Shown here in pieces: positions 51,601 through 60,725 of a stretch of DNA of 64,000 nucleotides. The number at the start of each line of letters is the position of its first letter. The first letter of the stretch is position 1. A program made the translations under genes and the position numbers. The notes under the pieces were generated by a model that was given only the letters and a program-made list of their open reading frames with translations, made no database searches and was not told the DNA's origin. Source of the stretch: JBDREC01 sp043820105 [NCBI: Pseudomonadota bacterium] (GTDB lineage: Bacteria; Bdellovibrionota_F; JAHFAK01); NCBI GenBank assembly GCA_043820105.1, contig JBDREC010000010.1:110603-174602 (forward strand), read 5' to 3'.

Positions 51601-52388
51601 TACTTGTCATATCTTATTGCTTGTATATCAGGGTAAATAATATTAACCTTATTGGGTTCAACGCCTGGAGCCAGCAAGGACTTTGCATAATTTTCAATAA
51701 CGTCTTTTTCGTATTCACTGTATTTATTTATAGCAGGAATAAGTGCCATTAGAGCACCTTGTAACATATACTCAGCTACACATTCTTTATCAACAAGATT
51801 TGTCTCAAGTATTGAAATGGCTTCATTAATAAGGTTCCAGGAAAACCTGGGCATGCTGCGATTTAAGACTTTTGTTGTTTGCAGTTTTGGTATTATATCG
51901 CCTTCTATGCTGAAAATTTCTTTTGCAGGGTTTGTATCATCAACTCTTTCTTTTAGCATTCTAATGGCTTTTAATATTTCAGCGTAAGCTCCGGCAAAGG
52001 CAAAATAAGTTTGATATTCAACTTTAATATCAGAACCTGTCAGTTGAGAACCAGGTTCAAAGTCAGTATCACACTCTTCTTGCTGCCAACTTTCATTATT
52101 TTGATTAGCAGAAGCATTATCACTTGCATCTGGTTCAAAATAACAATCATCATCTCCTATGTAAGGGGCTTCATAATAGTCAGGTTCTATTTCTTTTCCA
52201 TCTTCTAAGAATACTAGCTCAAGCTCTTCTTTTTCTATTTCTTGTGCTGAGACAATAGAAATTGCACTAATAATAGGAAGTAGATCTAGTTGGACAAAAC
52301 ATAAGACAATGAAAACAGAAATTGCCTTTTTTATTGTTGGTTTTTTCCGTTTAAGCTCTCTCCCTATGCTATTAAAGATAATTTTCAT
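48618..52388 (-). CDS. Very large exported helical protein with hydrophobic C-terminal region, unknown
   Basis: The ATG at 52388 directly follows GGGAGGTGCT and gives 1256 residues. The N-terminus is a long signal peptide (KKAISVFIVLCFVQLDLLPI ... SAQE, cleavage expected after SAQ at about 45-47). About 850 residues of mainly helical, charged sequence follow, with a basic segment rich in SRxRG and LRPSELSLVKTILRKK at about 620-690. Residues about 905-1075 are hydrophobic: several Ala/Gly-rich stretches such as ILAILGLEVAASVTIYSM, SIVFAMGGLAINSLIALK and SYILLGAAVLFGSLLGVEMG could be membrane spans or a pore-forming bundle. The last 170 residues are polar. I know no family with this layout. A secreted toxin-like or envelope role is possible but purely speculative. 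Confidence 0.6.
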   Translation of the reverse strand: MKIIFNSIGRELKRKKPTIKKAISVFIVLCFVQLDLLPIISAISIVSAQEIEKEELELVFLEDGKEIEPDYYEAPYIGDDDCYFEPDASDNASANQNNESWQQEECDTDFEPGSQLTGSDIKVEYQTYFAFAGAYAEILKAIRMLKERVDDTNPAKEIFSIEGDIIPKLQTTKVLNRSMPRFSWNLINEAISILETNLVDKECVAEYMLQGALMALIPAINKYSEYEKDVIENYAKSLLAPGVEPNKVNIIYPDIQAIRYDKYSWTVYNVWASCNISSDANRRYFPKDRKCEIAQIYNSVSPDIRKDLILITQEALDSYKSEGKFKDSHKDSIADTLNNNSAYTQNIDYNFSMQEEFKLRPVKDKEVENLLYEAAYVLAALDSFTSSNKQPPYNHWLNQSLLLTLLANPDAAQYDPRLKDFADLIRVEIEVAEGDLGEIENNEENFSTINELLNGSQNTAATINKRPGSIEFIAKKDKTNYKKWKLYISSKITGPNLITLNHYIMVMSLLKNFPNIDAYFKNFEFYSDLLITEDMVTQIKELLPSLGRQFRGLQRLLYSDEAIVSFKETMRLSSSEEKLFHAIASPETMADNLSFISKELEKLGYLEEAEDLKHLSETLDSAADASTQSRTRGLVTSGARERIVDLRFKLFRDFLGRIEMETSNLRPSELSLVKTILRKKTISPSELDRLRRYFSISRLDQSGRVSFNLAHGIRRGENLSPERLDEIKKELEVIRDSLKTKHETIVSTHLPESEVDEIVEGFRAIARREGSLDPELLELLELDTAQYISRSDELLYELKKMSDDIDALIASVNDFRKEIKGLEKANRGKDIAEQISIRAEPLFMALSRIEDTSSSMKTIEERKLLGDVGRLIGKIITNQEFERFVYLKNIKVDLLIKSIGRLAVSAAKLAATGIVGPRTVKMAVFAREALRLTTAATLKPTIKVARWALNSKFVRFLNSTPVILAILGLEVAASVTIYSMSAGGLHENDRMELKEELVNAISTSIVFAMGGLAINSLIALKSTAAGGAVAAGTSAVMVANSYILLGAAVLFGSLLGVEMGHIFLPKYIPGAIDVVDFVGDVESDIALGIWSIFAPGKAKMSKRIIADDGLVDFGVGMEEGDEELIYLDAVTDIYKANDQENLFYAELKYKEAIRAFSTARLSYLYWAISRETFEYFDGNMATKKDVERLVREYYNLNQYIFNNGKDELFGLADFNQLKQLWLLNGIPARLEPMLKPIKYTIDEKYIELCSTDLPYH

Positions 52389-52710
52389 AGCACCTCCCAA
52401 AATTTGGTTATTAAACTCATCCCCGCATAAATTTATAATATATTTGTTTATGCCTGTTTTGTTTTTTTGACCGGCGGTTTCCGAGTCTGGATATAATCCT
52501 CATAAAAGGATTTTTTGTAGTAGAACTTAATCGTTCAGTTTTTGAAGAGAGTGTTTGATAATGTGAACCTAGTTTGCTCCCAAATCTTTATGCGTTGCAA
52601 ATTCAAAATGTAGATTCAACTTCCCCTAATATTAAAAAACCGAAACTGATAACAGCTCCGAGCAATTTATCTATAGCATGTAATTTTGATTATTGCAAGA
52701 AAAAAATCAA
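52389..52710. other. Intergenic region with promoter-like elements
   Basis: This 322-nt gap is upstream of the large exported protein. It holds that gene's strong ribosome binding site. On the plus strand TTGACC (52467-52472) and a perfect TATAAT (52492-52497) are 19 nt apart, followed by a weak hairpin with a T-run (AATCCTCATAAAAGGATTTT). A short plus-strand transcript is conceivable, but the spacing is long and the hairpin starts inside the -10 box. I see no gene. Confidence 0.35.
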
Positions 52711-55700
52711 CTATTCAAGCTTTTTTAATTCAAGGTTAATATCCTCAATTAATTTTTTAAATCCAGTGCTTTCAGCGATTTCAAGACCTCTTGCAAAATA
52801 ATCATTGGCTTTTTCTTTGTTTCCTTCCTTGGAATATGTAATGCCAAGGTAATAAAGACCCATGGGAAGGGATCTGTTGAAATTGCATTTTTTAGAAAGG
52901 TTTATACCATCATTTATAATTTCTCTGCCTTTTGTAGAATCTTCTGATTCAATAATAAACTTGAGAAAGCCCACATATATAAGGTTTTGAGCCGTTCCTT
53001 CTTTCCAGCCCGTCTCTTGTGATATTGGTAGAGACTGTTCAAAGCTTGATAGAGCTTCAGTATACATTTCTCTTTCATAGTAAAGTTCGCCAATATTGTG
53101 AAGATTTCGGCTTACACCAATTTTGTCACCCACCTCTCTGGCTATTCTCAGGGACTGATTATAATAATCAAGACTATTATCATAATCTTTTTGGAAGGAG
53201 TAGACTATGCCAATATTGCCCAGAACAGAAAGGATGGTTGCTTTGTCTGAAAGCTCTTTAGCAATAATTAAGGCTTTATCATAACACTCTAGGGCTTTAT
53301 CATATTCTCCGGTGAATAGAGATGATGTGCCTAATACTCGATTTATTTCACCAGTCTGTTTCATGTTTTCCATGTCTTCAGATATTTTTAAAGCTTCTTC
53401 AAGATGTTTTTCGGCTTTCTCCGGGTTTCCAAGGCGTTCGTAAATTTGACCCAACTGTTTTTTACATTGGACAGAATAATGTTTAAGATCAGTTTCTTCG
53501 GTTAGCTTAAGGGTTTCATTTAAGGTGCTAATAGCCTTTTCCCATTCACCTGCTAAGAAAGAGCAATTAGAAACTCCAAGCATAGCTTCAGCCAGTGATT
53601 CATTGTTTCCAAGGGATAAGGCCAGTTCCTTTAACGCTTCATAGATTTCTTGTGCTCTGTGAAGATCTCCTTTTTGAACAGACGTTTGACCAAATTTAAG
53701 ATAAATTTCTAATAATTTTTCTTTATATGTAACGGGATCAAGAATTTCTTTTTCAATTCCATCTTTAATACGATTTATTAATGTGTAATAATATTCTGAA
53801 GCACCCTCTAGTTGAAAGTCATTCTGAAGCTTATTGGCAGCTTTTTCTAGATAATAAACAGCTTTTTCTTCGTCATCAGTTTTTTGAAAGTGGTGACAAA
53901 GCAACTCAAAGTTTTCTGCCAATCTGTCTTTATATAGTTTTTCAATAGCGAAACCACATTGTTTGTGGAGAATTTTAATATTTTTCTTTAGAATTGAAGA
54001 GTAACCAACTTCAACCAGCAAAAGACTTTTAAAAGAATATATTAACTCCGGAGAAGTGCTAACTATCATTAATATATCTCTTTCTTTTAATATCTGAATG
54101 TTTTTATCTAGATTTTGGTAATCTGGTAAAAATACATTTAATAGACCATATTTAAATTCTCTGCCAATTACAGATAGATGTTGTAGTAGTTTTTTCGCAG
54201 TATCAGGAAGTCTGTCAATTCTTGATGCTATTAAACTGTGAATGTTTTGAGGAATTTCAGATTCTTCTTCTACAGACATTTTTAATTCCCAGCAGCCTTC
54301 CTCTGTTTCAATTATTTTTTTATCTTCAACAAAGGATTTAATAATTTCTTCAGCGAAAAGTGGATTTCCGCCAGATCTTTCCCATAATAATGTTTTAATT
54401 CTTCTGTTAACATTTTTTGATCCTAAAATAGCCTCTACAAGTTCATAAAGTTTATCTTTGTCAAAAGGGTCAATTGAAATTATTGTTTGATTTGTCTCTA
54501 CACCTAAATCACCCAGTGTTTTTTGACGTGCGGCAAATAGTGCTAAAAGCTTTTCATGCTCAATGTCCTCAGTTAAGAATACAAGAAACTCTTTTGACAA
54601 TGGATCTATCCATTGTAAGTTATCAATGCAAATGATTGTTGGTTTAACTCTGGATATTTTCTGGAAGAGACTTTTTAGGGCAATGAAAGTTGAAATTTTC
54701 TTTTTAGCTTCATCAAAAAATTGAATATTAGAATCTGCGTATTTTAATGAAAATAAAGAACCAATAAAATGAATTTCATTTTTATCAAGCCCCCAACCTT
54801 TTAATACTTCAACTTTCTTTTTTAAAGCTTCTTCATCATCGGAGTCTTCAAATTTCAGAAAAGTTCTTAAAATTATAGTAACGGGGTAGTATGATATTTC
54901 CATAGAATGCGATAAACATTGGGCTCTGAAAATTCTGAATTCAGAATCTTCTTTTTCTAGAGAGTCGAAAAATTCGCCAATAAGACGACTTTTTCCAACA
55001 CCAGCTTCACCAACGATATAGCTAACTTGACCCTTTGAAGATAATGCTTTTTCTTTTAACTCAAGTAATTTTTCAATTTCTGCTCTTCTATTAATGAAGT
55101 CCCATCTGTAATCTACGTTAATTTTTTCTTCTTTTTTCTCACCTTCTACAGAGTAGCATTTAACTTTATCTTTTTTGCCTTTAACTGCAATTGGATCAAG
55201 TTCATGGAATTCAAATAAATCTCTTGTTGCTTTATATACATTATTTCCAACTAAAACCTGACCTCTGGCTGCAGCACTTTCTAATCTTTGGGCAAGGTTA
55301 ACGGTATCACCCATAACCGTATATTCTTTACGCATAGCAGAGCCAACAATACCTGCAAAAACTTTTCCGCTATTGACTCCAATACTAATGCCTAGTGGTT
55401 TTTCTAGTTTTTTCTTTTTGTTAAATTCTTCTAATCCCCTTAACATGCCAAGTGTACATCTAACAGCTCTTTCAGGATCATTTTCATGTGCGACAGGTGC
55501 CCCAAAAATAGCCATAACACAATCACCAATAAACTTATTAACCATGCCACCATATTTATCAACCATGTGAACGAGGAACTGAAAGCATTCATTCATGAGT
55601 GCAGTAACTTCTTCAGGATCCATGTTTTCACTCATTGATGTAAAACCACTAATATCAGCAAATATTACTGTAACATTTTTCATTTCCTCTTCCATTGTTC

Positions 55701-56259
55701 CTTTTTGCATGATCTGCTTAACAATGTGTTCTGGAAGATATTTGCCGAGTTCTGACCTAATAGCGCTTTTTGCATCACCCTGGTTGCCGGATTGTTCATT
55801 TTCTTCTGTGTTTTGGTCTTCTGGTTTCTTTTTCTCTTGAAGTGCTGTTTGTGCAGCTACAGAAGGACTTGTTTCTTGTTGTGCATATTCTGCTTGAGTG
55901 GTTTCAGAAGAGTAAGTTTGTCTTTCAACGTTTGGCGCCTGTACAGGAGGAGGAGTTTGTGTTTGGGATTGTTGTTGAAATTGTCCCCCTTGCTGTGGAG
56001 GTGCCTGATATGCTTGTTGAAAAGGCGCTTGCCCTTGAGCATATTGCTGTTGATATTGTGGTCCATAGTATGGTAACTGAGGAGGTACAGGAGTGGCGTT
56101 AGGGTTAACTTTATAACCACATATATGACAAAAATTTGCACCTGGTAATGATTTTGTGCCACATCCAGGACATAAATAATCTTTAATTATTTTTGAGCCA
56201 CACTGTGAACAAAAATTACTACTGTCAGGATTATCTTTACCGCAAAAATTACAAAACAT
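52711..56259 (-). CDS. Class III adenylate/guanylate cyclase with zinc ribbons, AAA ATPase and TPR
   Basis: Five parts are visible in 1182 residues. Two zinc ribbons come first (CNFCGKDNPDSSNFCSQCGS; CPGCGTKSLPGANFCHICGY). A Pro/Gln-rich linker (about 55-130) follows. The cyclase catalytic domain (about 190-370) has VIFADISGFTSMSENM with the first metal Asp, FIGDCVMAIFGAP with the second, and EYTVMGDTVNLAQRLESAAA with the transition-state Asn and Arg. A STAND/AAA ATPase follows, with Walker A GEAGVGKSRL (about 415) and the Walker B-like TIICIDNLQWIDPLSKEF. At least six TPR-type repeats lie from about 800 on (KAEKHLEEALKISEDM; SLDYYNQSLRIAREVGDK). Such proteins are signal integrators in myxobacteria and cyanobacteria. 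Catalytic residues look intact. Confidence 0.9.
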   Translation of the reverse strand: MFCNFCGKDNPDSSNFCSQCGSKIIKDYLCPGCGTKSLPGANFCHICGYKVNPNATPVPPQLPYYGPQYQQQYAQGQAPFQQAYQAPPQQGGQFQQQSQTQTPPPVQAPNVERQTYSSETTQAEYAQQETSPSVAAQTALQEKKKPEDQNTEENEQSGNQGDAKSAIRSELGKYLPEHIVKQIMQKGTMEEEMKNVTVIFADISGFTSMSENMDPEEVTALMNECFQFLVHMVDKYGGMVNKFIGDCVMAIFGAPVAHENDPERAVRCTLGMLRGLEEFNKKKKLEKPLGISIGVNSGKVFAGIVGSAMRKEYTVMGDTVNLAQRLESAAARGQVLVGNNVYKATRDLFEFHELDPIAVKGKKDKVKCYSVEGEKKEEKINVDYRWDFINRRAEIEKLLELKEKALSSKGQVSYIVGEAGVGKSRLIGEFFDSLEKEDSEFRIFRAQCLSHSMEISYYPVTIILRTFLKFEDSDDEEALKKKVEVLKGWGLDKNEIHFIGSLFSLKYADSNIQFFDEAKKKISTFIALKSLFQKISRVKPTIICIDNLQWIDPLSKEFLVFLTEDIEHEKLLALFAARQKTLGDLGVETNQTIISIDPFDKDKLYELVEAILGSKNVNRRIKTLLWERSGGNPLFAEEIIKSFVEDKKIIETEEGCWELKMSVEEESEIPQNIHSLIASRIDRLPDTAKKLLQHLSVIGREFKYGLLNVFLPDYQNLDKNIQILKERDILMIVSTSPELIYSFKSLLLVEVGYSSILKKNIKILHKQCGFAIEKLYKDRLAENFELLCHHFQKTDDEEKAVYYLEKAANKLQNDFQLEGASEYYYTLINRIKDGIEKEILDPVTYKEKLLEIYLKFGQTSVQKGDLHRAQEIYEALKELALSLGNNESLAEAMLGVSNCSFLAGEWEKAISTLNETLKLTEETDLKHYSVQCKKQLGQIYERLGNPEKAEKHLEEALKISEDMENMKQTGEINRVLGTSSLFTGEYDKALECYDKALIIAKELSDKATILSVLGNIGIVYSFQKDYDNSLDYYNQSLRIAREVGDKIGVSRNLHNIGELYYEREMYTEALSSFEQSLPISQETGWKEGTAQNLIYVGFLKFIIESEDSTKGREIINDGINLSKKCNFNRSLPMGLYYLGITYSKEGNKEKANDYFARGLEIAESTGFKKLIEDINLELKKLE

Positions 56260-56371
56260 AATATAAATTCATTATTTAAACTTATTTGTATGATAAAAAT
56301 AATTTAATATAAAATGCAATTGTTATTTTGAAGAAATTAAAGAAATAAATTGAATTCATAATGTGAATTTG

Positions 56372-56584
56372 TCAGCGTTTTCTTTTAAAACGGTTGTGGA
56401 TAAAATTATCAAATTCATCAATTGTTCTAATTGAATCTATGCCTTTCTTTTTCTGACTAGCTATTTTTTCATTTCCCTTTTTGAAATTTCCTGTTAATTT
56501 AGCCATTATCATTTGCATATCTTCCAAGGAAGCTTGTTTGGCATCTTCAATGAAATCAGCTGCATCGATGCCTTTTAAAGTCAT
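56372..56584 (-). CDS. Small charged protein, unknown
   Basis: This 70-residue frame begins with an ATG five nt after AGGA. It is strongly helical and very basic at the end (FDNFIHNRFKRKR). The first half, MTLKGIDAADFIEDAKQASL followed by EDMQMIMAKLTGNFKKGN, reads like a genuine folded helix pair. There are no cysteines and no membrane segment. It stands alone between the cyclase gene and the aminopeptidase gene, 113 nt upstream of the cyclase ATG on the same strand, so the two could be cotranscribed. I recognise no family. Confidence 0.55.
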   Translation of the reverse strand: MTLKGIDAADFIEDAKQASLEDMQMIMAKLTGNFKKGNEKIASQKKKGIDSIRTIDEFDNFIHNRFKRKR

Positions 56585-56824
56585 TACAGTCCTGTTTTTC
56601 CAGAAGATAAATACTTTATTATCTTTTAAATTTTATATGTAAAATCTTTAAGCATTAAATATCTTTCCTTTTCTGAAAAAAAGGATAATTTAAAAAAATA
56701 AAATGAAAAGTCTATAACAATGTAGAATATATATTTAGAAAAGTTTTATAGACATTTGTTTAAAAAAAAATATTATTACCACAATACAAACGTGAATGAC
56801 TTTAATTATTGGTCGGAGATTTTT

Positions 56825-57901
56825 ATGAGTTTTGATTTAAAAAAACTTATTGTAGATGTTTTTCATCCGGAAGCAGATGAAGTTATTCTTGTACTAGTGG
56901 ATGAACCATTAGAATCAAAAGATGATCATCCTCTTTGGCTTCAAAGAAGGCAAATGGCTCAAAAGTGGCATGAAACATTTGAAATTTTATCAAAGGAGAT
57001 TGGATTTTCTACCCTTCCTTTACTTTCCTATCCTGCAACATGTAAACACAATTATGATTTAGATCTTTCAACAGGTTCTCCAATTTCACTAAATGAAGCA
57101 TTTGAAAAGGCAAGTTTGGTTGTTGCTTTGACTGAGTATTCAGCTACAGCGACCCTTGCTAAATTGACAGATAAAAAGAAAGATTTCAGAGCTGCATCTA
57201 TGCCACTAGCTGAAAAACGAATGGAGCAAACAGCCTTATCTGCAGACTATAAAGAGATTGCGAGAAGGTGTCAGGTTTTGGTTGAGTGTTTAGAAGATGC
57301 CCAATCTTGCGAATTGGCATTTTCCACAGGCCATAAAATGTTTTTTGACCTTAGGTATAATGAGGTGAGGTTTGAAGATGGACAGCTGCCAAGGAATAAG
57401 AAAGGACTACGGGTTGTAAATTTGCCTAGTGGCGAAGTCAGCAAGGTTCCTTATGAGGGCGAAAAGTATGGGGATCCTAGTAAAACAGAAGGTCAGATAC
57501 CTGTAATGTATGAGCAGGAAATAATTGTTCATGATGTGAAAAAAAACAGAATCGTAAACACCTTTGGTGATGGCAATCAGGCTCTAATTTGGCATGAATT
57601 TTTCAGTTTAGATCCCGCAAGGTGTAATATCGCAGAGTTTGGTATTGGATGTAACCCCAGGGCCATTGTTACTGGCAATTTACTTGAAGATGAAAAATCT
57701 GGGTTTCACTGGTCATATGGAAGGTCAGATTTTTTAGGTGGGATTACATATCCTCATAATTTTAAAAAGCCAGCCTATGTTGTTCATACTCCTGTAATAT
57801 ATGCTGTTGAAAGTCCTATTCAAATCGATAGTCTTGTTTTAAACTATGAAGGAAATTTATCAAAGATGATCATTAAAGAAAAAAGCTTTATAATTTTTTA
57901 A
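56825..57901 (+). CDS. M29-like aminopeptidase
   Basis: The ATG at 56825 lies six nt after CGGAG; an upstream TTG would add 23 residues without a site. The 358-residue protein has the layout of the M29 thermophilic aminopeptidase family. The N-terminal domain has VLVDEP and MAQKWHETFEIL. The C-terminal half shows DLRYNEVRFEDGQLPRNKKG, NLPSGEVSKVPYEGEKYGDP, AEFGIGCNPRAIVTGNLLED and EKSGFHWSYGRSDFLGG. Metal-binding Glu and His residues are expected in the last two segments. Such enzymes remove N-terminal residues from peptides using two metal ions. Its 3' end abuts gcvPB on the other strand with a 1-nt gap. It is divergent from the small gene at 56372. Confidence 0.75.
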   Translation: MSFDLKKLIVDVFHPEADEVILVLVDEPLESKDDHPLWLQRRQMAQKWHETFEILSKEIGFSTLPLLSYPATCKHNYDLDLSTGSPISLNEAFEKASLVVALTEYSATATLAKLTDKKKDFRAASMPLAEKRMEQTALSADYKEIARRCQVLVECLEDAQSCELAFSTGHKMFFDLRYNEVRFEDGQLPRNKKGLRVVNLPSGEVSKVPYEGEKYGDPSKTEGQIPVMYEQEIIVHDVKKNRIVNTFGDGNQALIWHEFFSLDPARCNIAEFGIGCNPRAIVTGNLLEDEKSGFHWSYGRSDFLGGITYPHNFKKPAYVVHTPVIYAVESPIQIDSLVLNYEGNLSKMIIKEKSFIIF

Positions 57902-57902
57902 A

Positions 57903-59375
57903 CTAGTCCTTTTTTTTATAAGTAATAATTGGTTTTCGCGCAGCAACAACTTCATCTAGTCTTTTTATTGGAAGGTTATGAGGGGCTTTTTTAACAAATT
58001 CAGGATTATCTTTTATCTCATCAATTATCTGGTAAACAACATTAATAAAGTTATCTAAAGATCTTTTTGATTCTGTTTCACAGGGTTCAATCATTATTGC
58101 CCCGTGTACAATTAATGGAAAAAATACAGTTGGAGCATGAGTTCCATAATCTAAAAGTCTTTTCGCAAAATCCATGGTCGTTACACCATATTCTTTAAAG
58201 GATGCATCAGAGAAAACACATTCGTGCATTGTGTTTTGGGCAAAAGGAAGATGAAGAACTTTTTCAAGTTTAGCTTTAATATAGGAAGCATTTAATACGG
58301 CGTTTTCAGCAATTTGTGAAAAACCATCATTTCCAACATTATAAATATAAGATAAGGCTCTTAATAAAACACCAAAGTTGCCATAAAATGTTGAAACTTT
58401 TCCAATTGTATTTGGATTACTACTATCAAAATATAAATTTGCTTTAGAGTCAGTTTTAATTATTGGAATTGGTAGAAACTGTTTTAATGTGCTTGTTACA
58501 CCAACAGGTCCTGATCCTGGGCCACCTCCACCATGTGGAGTTGAAAATGTTTTATGCAGATTAAGATGTAAGACGTCAATACCCATTTTTGCGATGTTGG
58601 CAATACCGATAATTGCATTAAAATTCGCTCCATCCATATAGACTAAGGCATTTTGCTCATGAATTATCTTTGAGATTTCACAAATATCTGATTCGAAAAT
58701 TCCAAGAGTATTTGGATTAGTAATCATTATGCAGGCTACTTCTTTATCCATCTTTTTATTAAGGTCTTCAAGGTCAATTGTACCCTTGTCATTTGATTTG
58801 ATTTGAACAACATTATATCCACAAAGAGCAGCAGAAGCTGGGTTTGTGCCATGTGCTGTATCTGGAATTAAAACTTTAGTTTTGTTGGATTTGTTGTGCT
58901 TGTGGTACGCTGCTATCATTTTCATGCCAGCTAATTCGCCATGAGCTCCAGCACAGGGTTGCAGCGAAAAAGCATCCATACCCGTAAGGCGACATAAATG
59001 ATTTTCGAGTTCATGGATTATTTTCAAAGAGCCTTGGCTTAATTCATCCTCTAGCATTGGGTGATGTGATGCAAAAGAAGAAGTTCTCGCAATCACCTCA
59101 TTTATTTTTGGATTATATTTCATGGTACACGAGCCGAGAGGATAAATGTCCAGGTCTAGAGAATAATTCTTTTTTGAAAGCCTTGTGAAATGTCTAGCAA
59201 TTTCTGGTTCAGACAGGTTTGGCAAATCTATGTTTTCTCTTTGAAGTTCTTTTGGGAGGTCTTCTGCTTTTATTTCACTTGAATCTGGGACAAAAAAACT
59301 TTCTTTTTCTTTATTTCCAATTTCAAATATAAGAGGTTCGTCGTGACAGATTGTTTTATTTATTTTCAAACTCAT
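57903..59375 (-). CDS. gcvPB: Glycine dehydrogenase (decarboxylating) subunit 2
   Basis: The P-protein of the glycine cleavage system is split into two genes here; this is the PLP-carrying half. Key sequence includes FTRLSKKNYSLDLDIYPLGS and TMKYNPKINE, FSLQPCAGAHGELAGMKMIA, DTAHGTNPASAALCGYNVV, ITNPNTLGIFE, and HLNLHKTFSTPHGGGGPGSG with the Schiff-base lysine. Length (490) is normal for the split subunit. It decarboxylates glycine and passes the aminomethyl group to lipoylated GcvH. The gene is the last of folD-gcvT-gcvH-gcvPA-gcvPB. Its start overlaps the gcvPA stop by 4 nt. Confidence 0.96.
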   Translation of the reverse strand: MSLKINKTICHDEPLIFEIGNKEKESFFVPDSSEIKAEDLPKELQRENIDLPNLSEPEIARHFTRLSKKNYSLDLDIYPLGSCTMKYNPKINEVIARTSSFASHHPMLEDELSQGSLKIIHELENHLCRLTGMDAFSLQPCAGAHGELAGMKMIAAYHKHNKSNKTKVLIPDTAHGTNPASAALCGYNVVQIKSNDKGTIDLEDLNKKMDKEVACIMITNPNTLGIFESDICEISKIIHEQNALVYMDGANFNAIIGIANIAKMGIDVLHLNLHKTFSTPHGGGGPGSGPVGVTSTLKQFLPIPIIKTDSKANLYFDSSNPNTIGKVSTFYGNFGVLLRALSYIYNVGNDGFSQIAENAVLNASYIKAKLEKVLHLPFAQNTMHECVFSDASFKEYGVTTMDFAKRLLDYGTHAPTVFFPLIVHGAIMIEPCETESKRSLDNFINVVYQIIDEIKDNPEFVKKAPHNLPIKRLDEVVAARKPIITYKKKD

Positions 59376-60724
59376 GTATTCCTCACAATAGTTTCAATGG
59401 TTTTGTTGAGTTTTGAATCATCTAGCTTTTCGGTTGCACATAATAATACCAAATCAGACATTTCAGGATAAAATTTTTCTAATTCAACCCCTAGGTGAAT
59501 ATTTTCTTTTATTAATTTATTCCTTAGGTTTTTTAAATTCGGTATTTTTAGTACAAATTCATTAAAGAAAAAGGAATTAAAAAAAGCAGTTCCAACTTTA
59601 ATTTCAAGAAGTTCTTTTCTTAAGTTATGGGCCTTGTTGAAATTAAGCTTTGCTAATTGATAAAGGCCGGTTGATCCCATAGTTGAAAGGTATATCGTTG
59701 CAGCTAAGGCGCAAAGAGCTTGATTTGAACAAATATTTGAAATAGATTTTTCACGTCTAATATGTTGTTCTCGTGTGCACAATGTAAGAACAAATCCAGG
59801 TTTGCCTTCACTGTCAACGGTTTGCCCAGCAATTCTTCCTGGAAGGTTTCTCAAAAATTTATCTCTGGTTGCTATAAAACCCAAGAATGGGCCACCATAG
59901 CTAAGTGAACATGCAAAGCTTTGAGCTTCTCCTGCTACAATGTCGGCTCCTAGCTCTCCTGGAGATTTAATGAGAGCAAGGGATAAGGCTTCATTTAAAG
60001 TAACTATTAATAAAGCGCCATTTTCATGAGCTATATCCGAAACTTTTTTAATATCCTCTATTGCCCCAAAGAAATTTGGGTTTTGAATGACAATGGCAGC
60101 ACAAGCCTTGTTTTCTTTTATTGTTTTATCTAAATCATCAAAAACAGTGCAAGAAGTTTCCATTGAAAAATCATATTCAACAATTGAGTTTTCTTGATGG
60201 TTAAGATAGGTGTTTAAAACAGCCCTATAATTTGGATGAACATTTTTACATACAATTATTTTATTTTTTCTAGTAATTCTTTGGGCCATTAAAGCAGATT
60301 CAGCAAGTGCCGAAGCTCCATCATAAACAGATGCATTTGAGCAGTCCATTCCTGTAAGCCTTGATATCATTGTTTGAAATTCAAAGATTGTTTGTAGGGT
60401 TCCTTGACTGATTTCTGCCTGGTATGGGGTATAAACAGTTGTAAATTCACTTCTTCTAATCATATCATCAACAATGGCTGGAATATAATGGTCATAAGCA
60501 CCAGCACCTAGATAGGAAATGTTCTTAGAGCATGTTTCATTTTCAGCGCCGAGTTTTTCAAAATATTCAATGACTTCATGTTCAGAGTGTGCTCTTGGAA
60601 GGCTATTTAATTTATCTATTTTTACAGCTTCAGGAATCACATTGAAAAGATTTTCTATTGAACCTTGGCCTATCTCAGCTAGCATTTCAATAACTTCAGA
60701 TTTGCTGTTTGGGATATATTTCAT
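59372..60724 (-). CDS. gcvPA: Glycine dehydrogenase (decarboxylating) subunit 1
   Basis: This 450-residue protein is the first half of the split P-protein. It has YIPNSKSEVIEMLAEIGQGS, SFLGAGAYDHYIPAIVDDMI-like SYLGAGAYDHYIPAIVDDMI, YTPYQAEISQGTLQTIFEFQ, NASVYDGASALAESALMAQR, LGADIVAGEAQSFACSLSYG and the loop PGRIAGQTVDSEGKPGFVLT with LCTREQHIRREKSISNICSN. The ATG at 60724 is 1 nt after the gcvH stop and is preferred over an upstream TTG inside gcvH. It forms a heterotetramer with gcvPB. The position between gcvH and gcvPB is the common bacterial order. Confidence 0.96.
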   Translation of the reverse strand: MKYIPNSKSEVIEMLAEIGQGSIENLFNVIPEAVKIDKLNSLPRAHSEHEVIEYFEKLGAENETCSKNISYLGAGAYDHYIPAIVDDMIRRSEFTTVYTPYQAEISQGTLQTIFEFQTMISRLTGMDCSNASVYDGASALAESALMAQRITRKNKIIVCKNVHPNYRAVLNTYLNHQENSIVEYDFSMETSCTVFDDLDKTIKENKACAAIVIQNPNFFGAIEDIKKVSDIAHENGALLIVTLNEALSLALIKSPGELGADIVAGEAQSFACSLSYGGPFLGFIATRDKFLRNLPGRIAGQTVDSEGKPGFVLTLCTREQHIRREKSISNICSNQALCALAATIYLSTMGSTGLYQLAKLNFNKAHNLRKELLEIKVGTAFFNSFFFNEFVLKIPNLKNLRNKLIKENIHLGVELEKFYPEMSDLVLLCATEKLDDSKLNKTIETIVRNT

Positions 60725-60725
60725 T

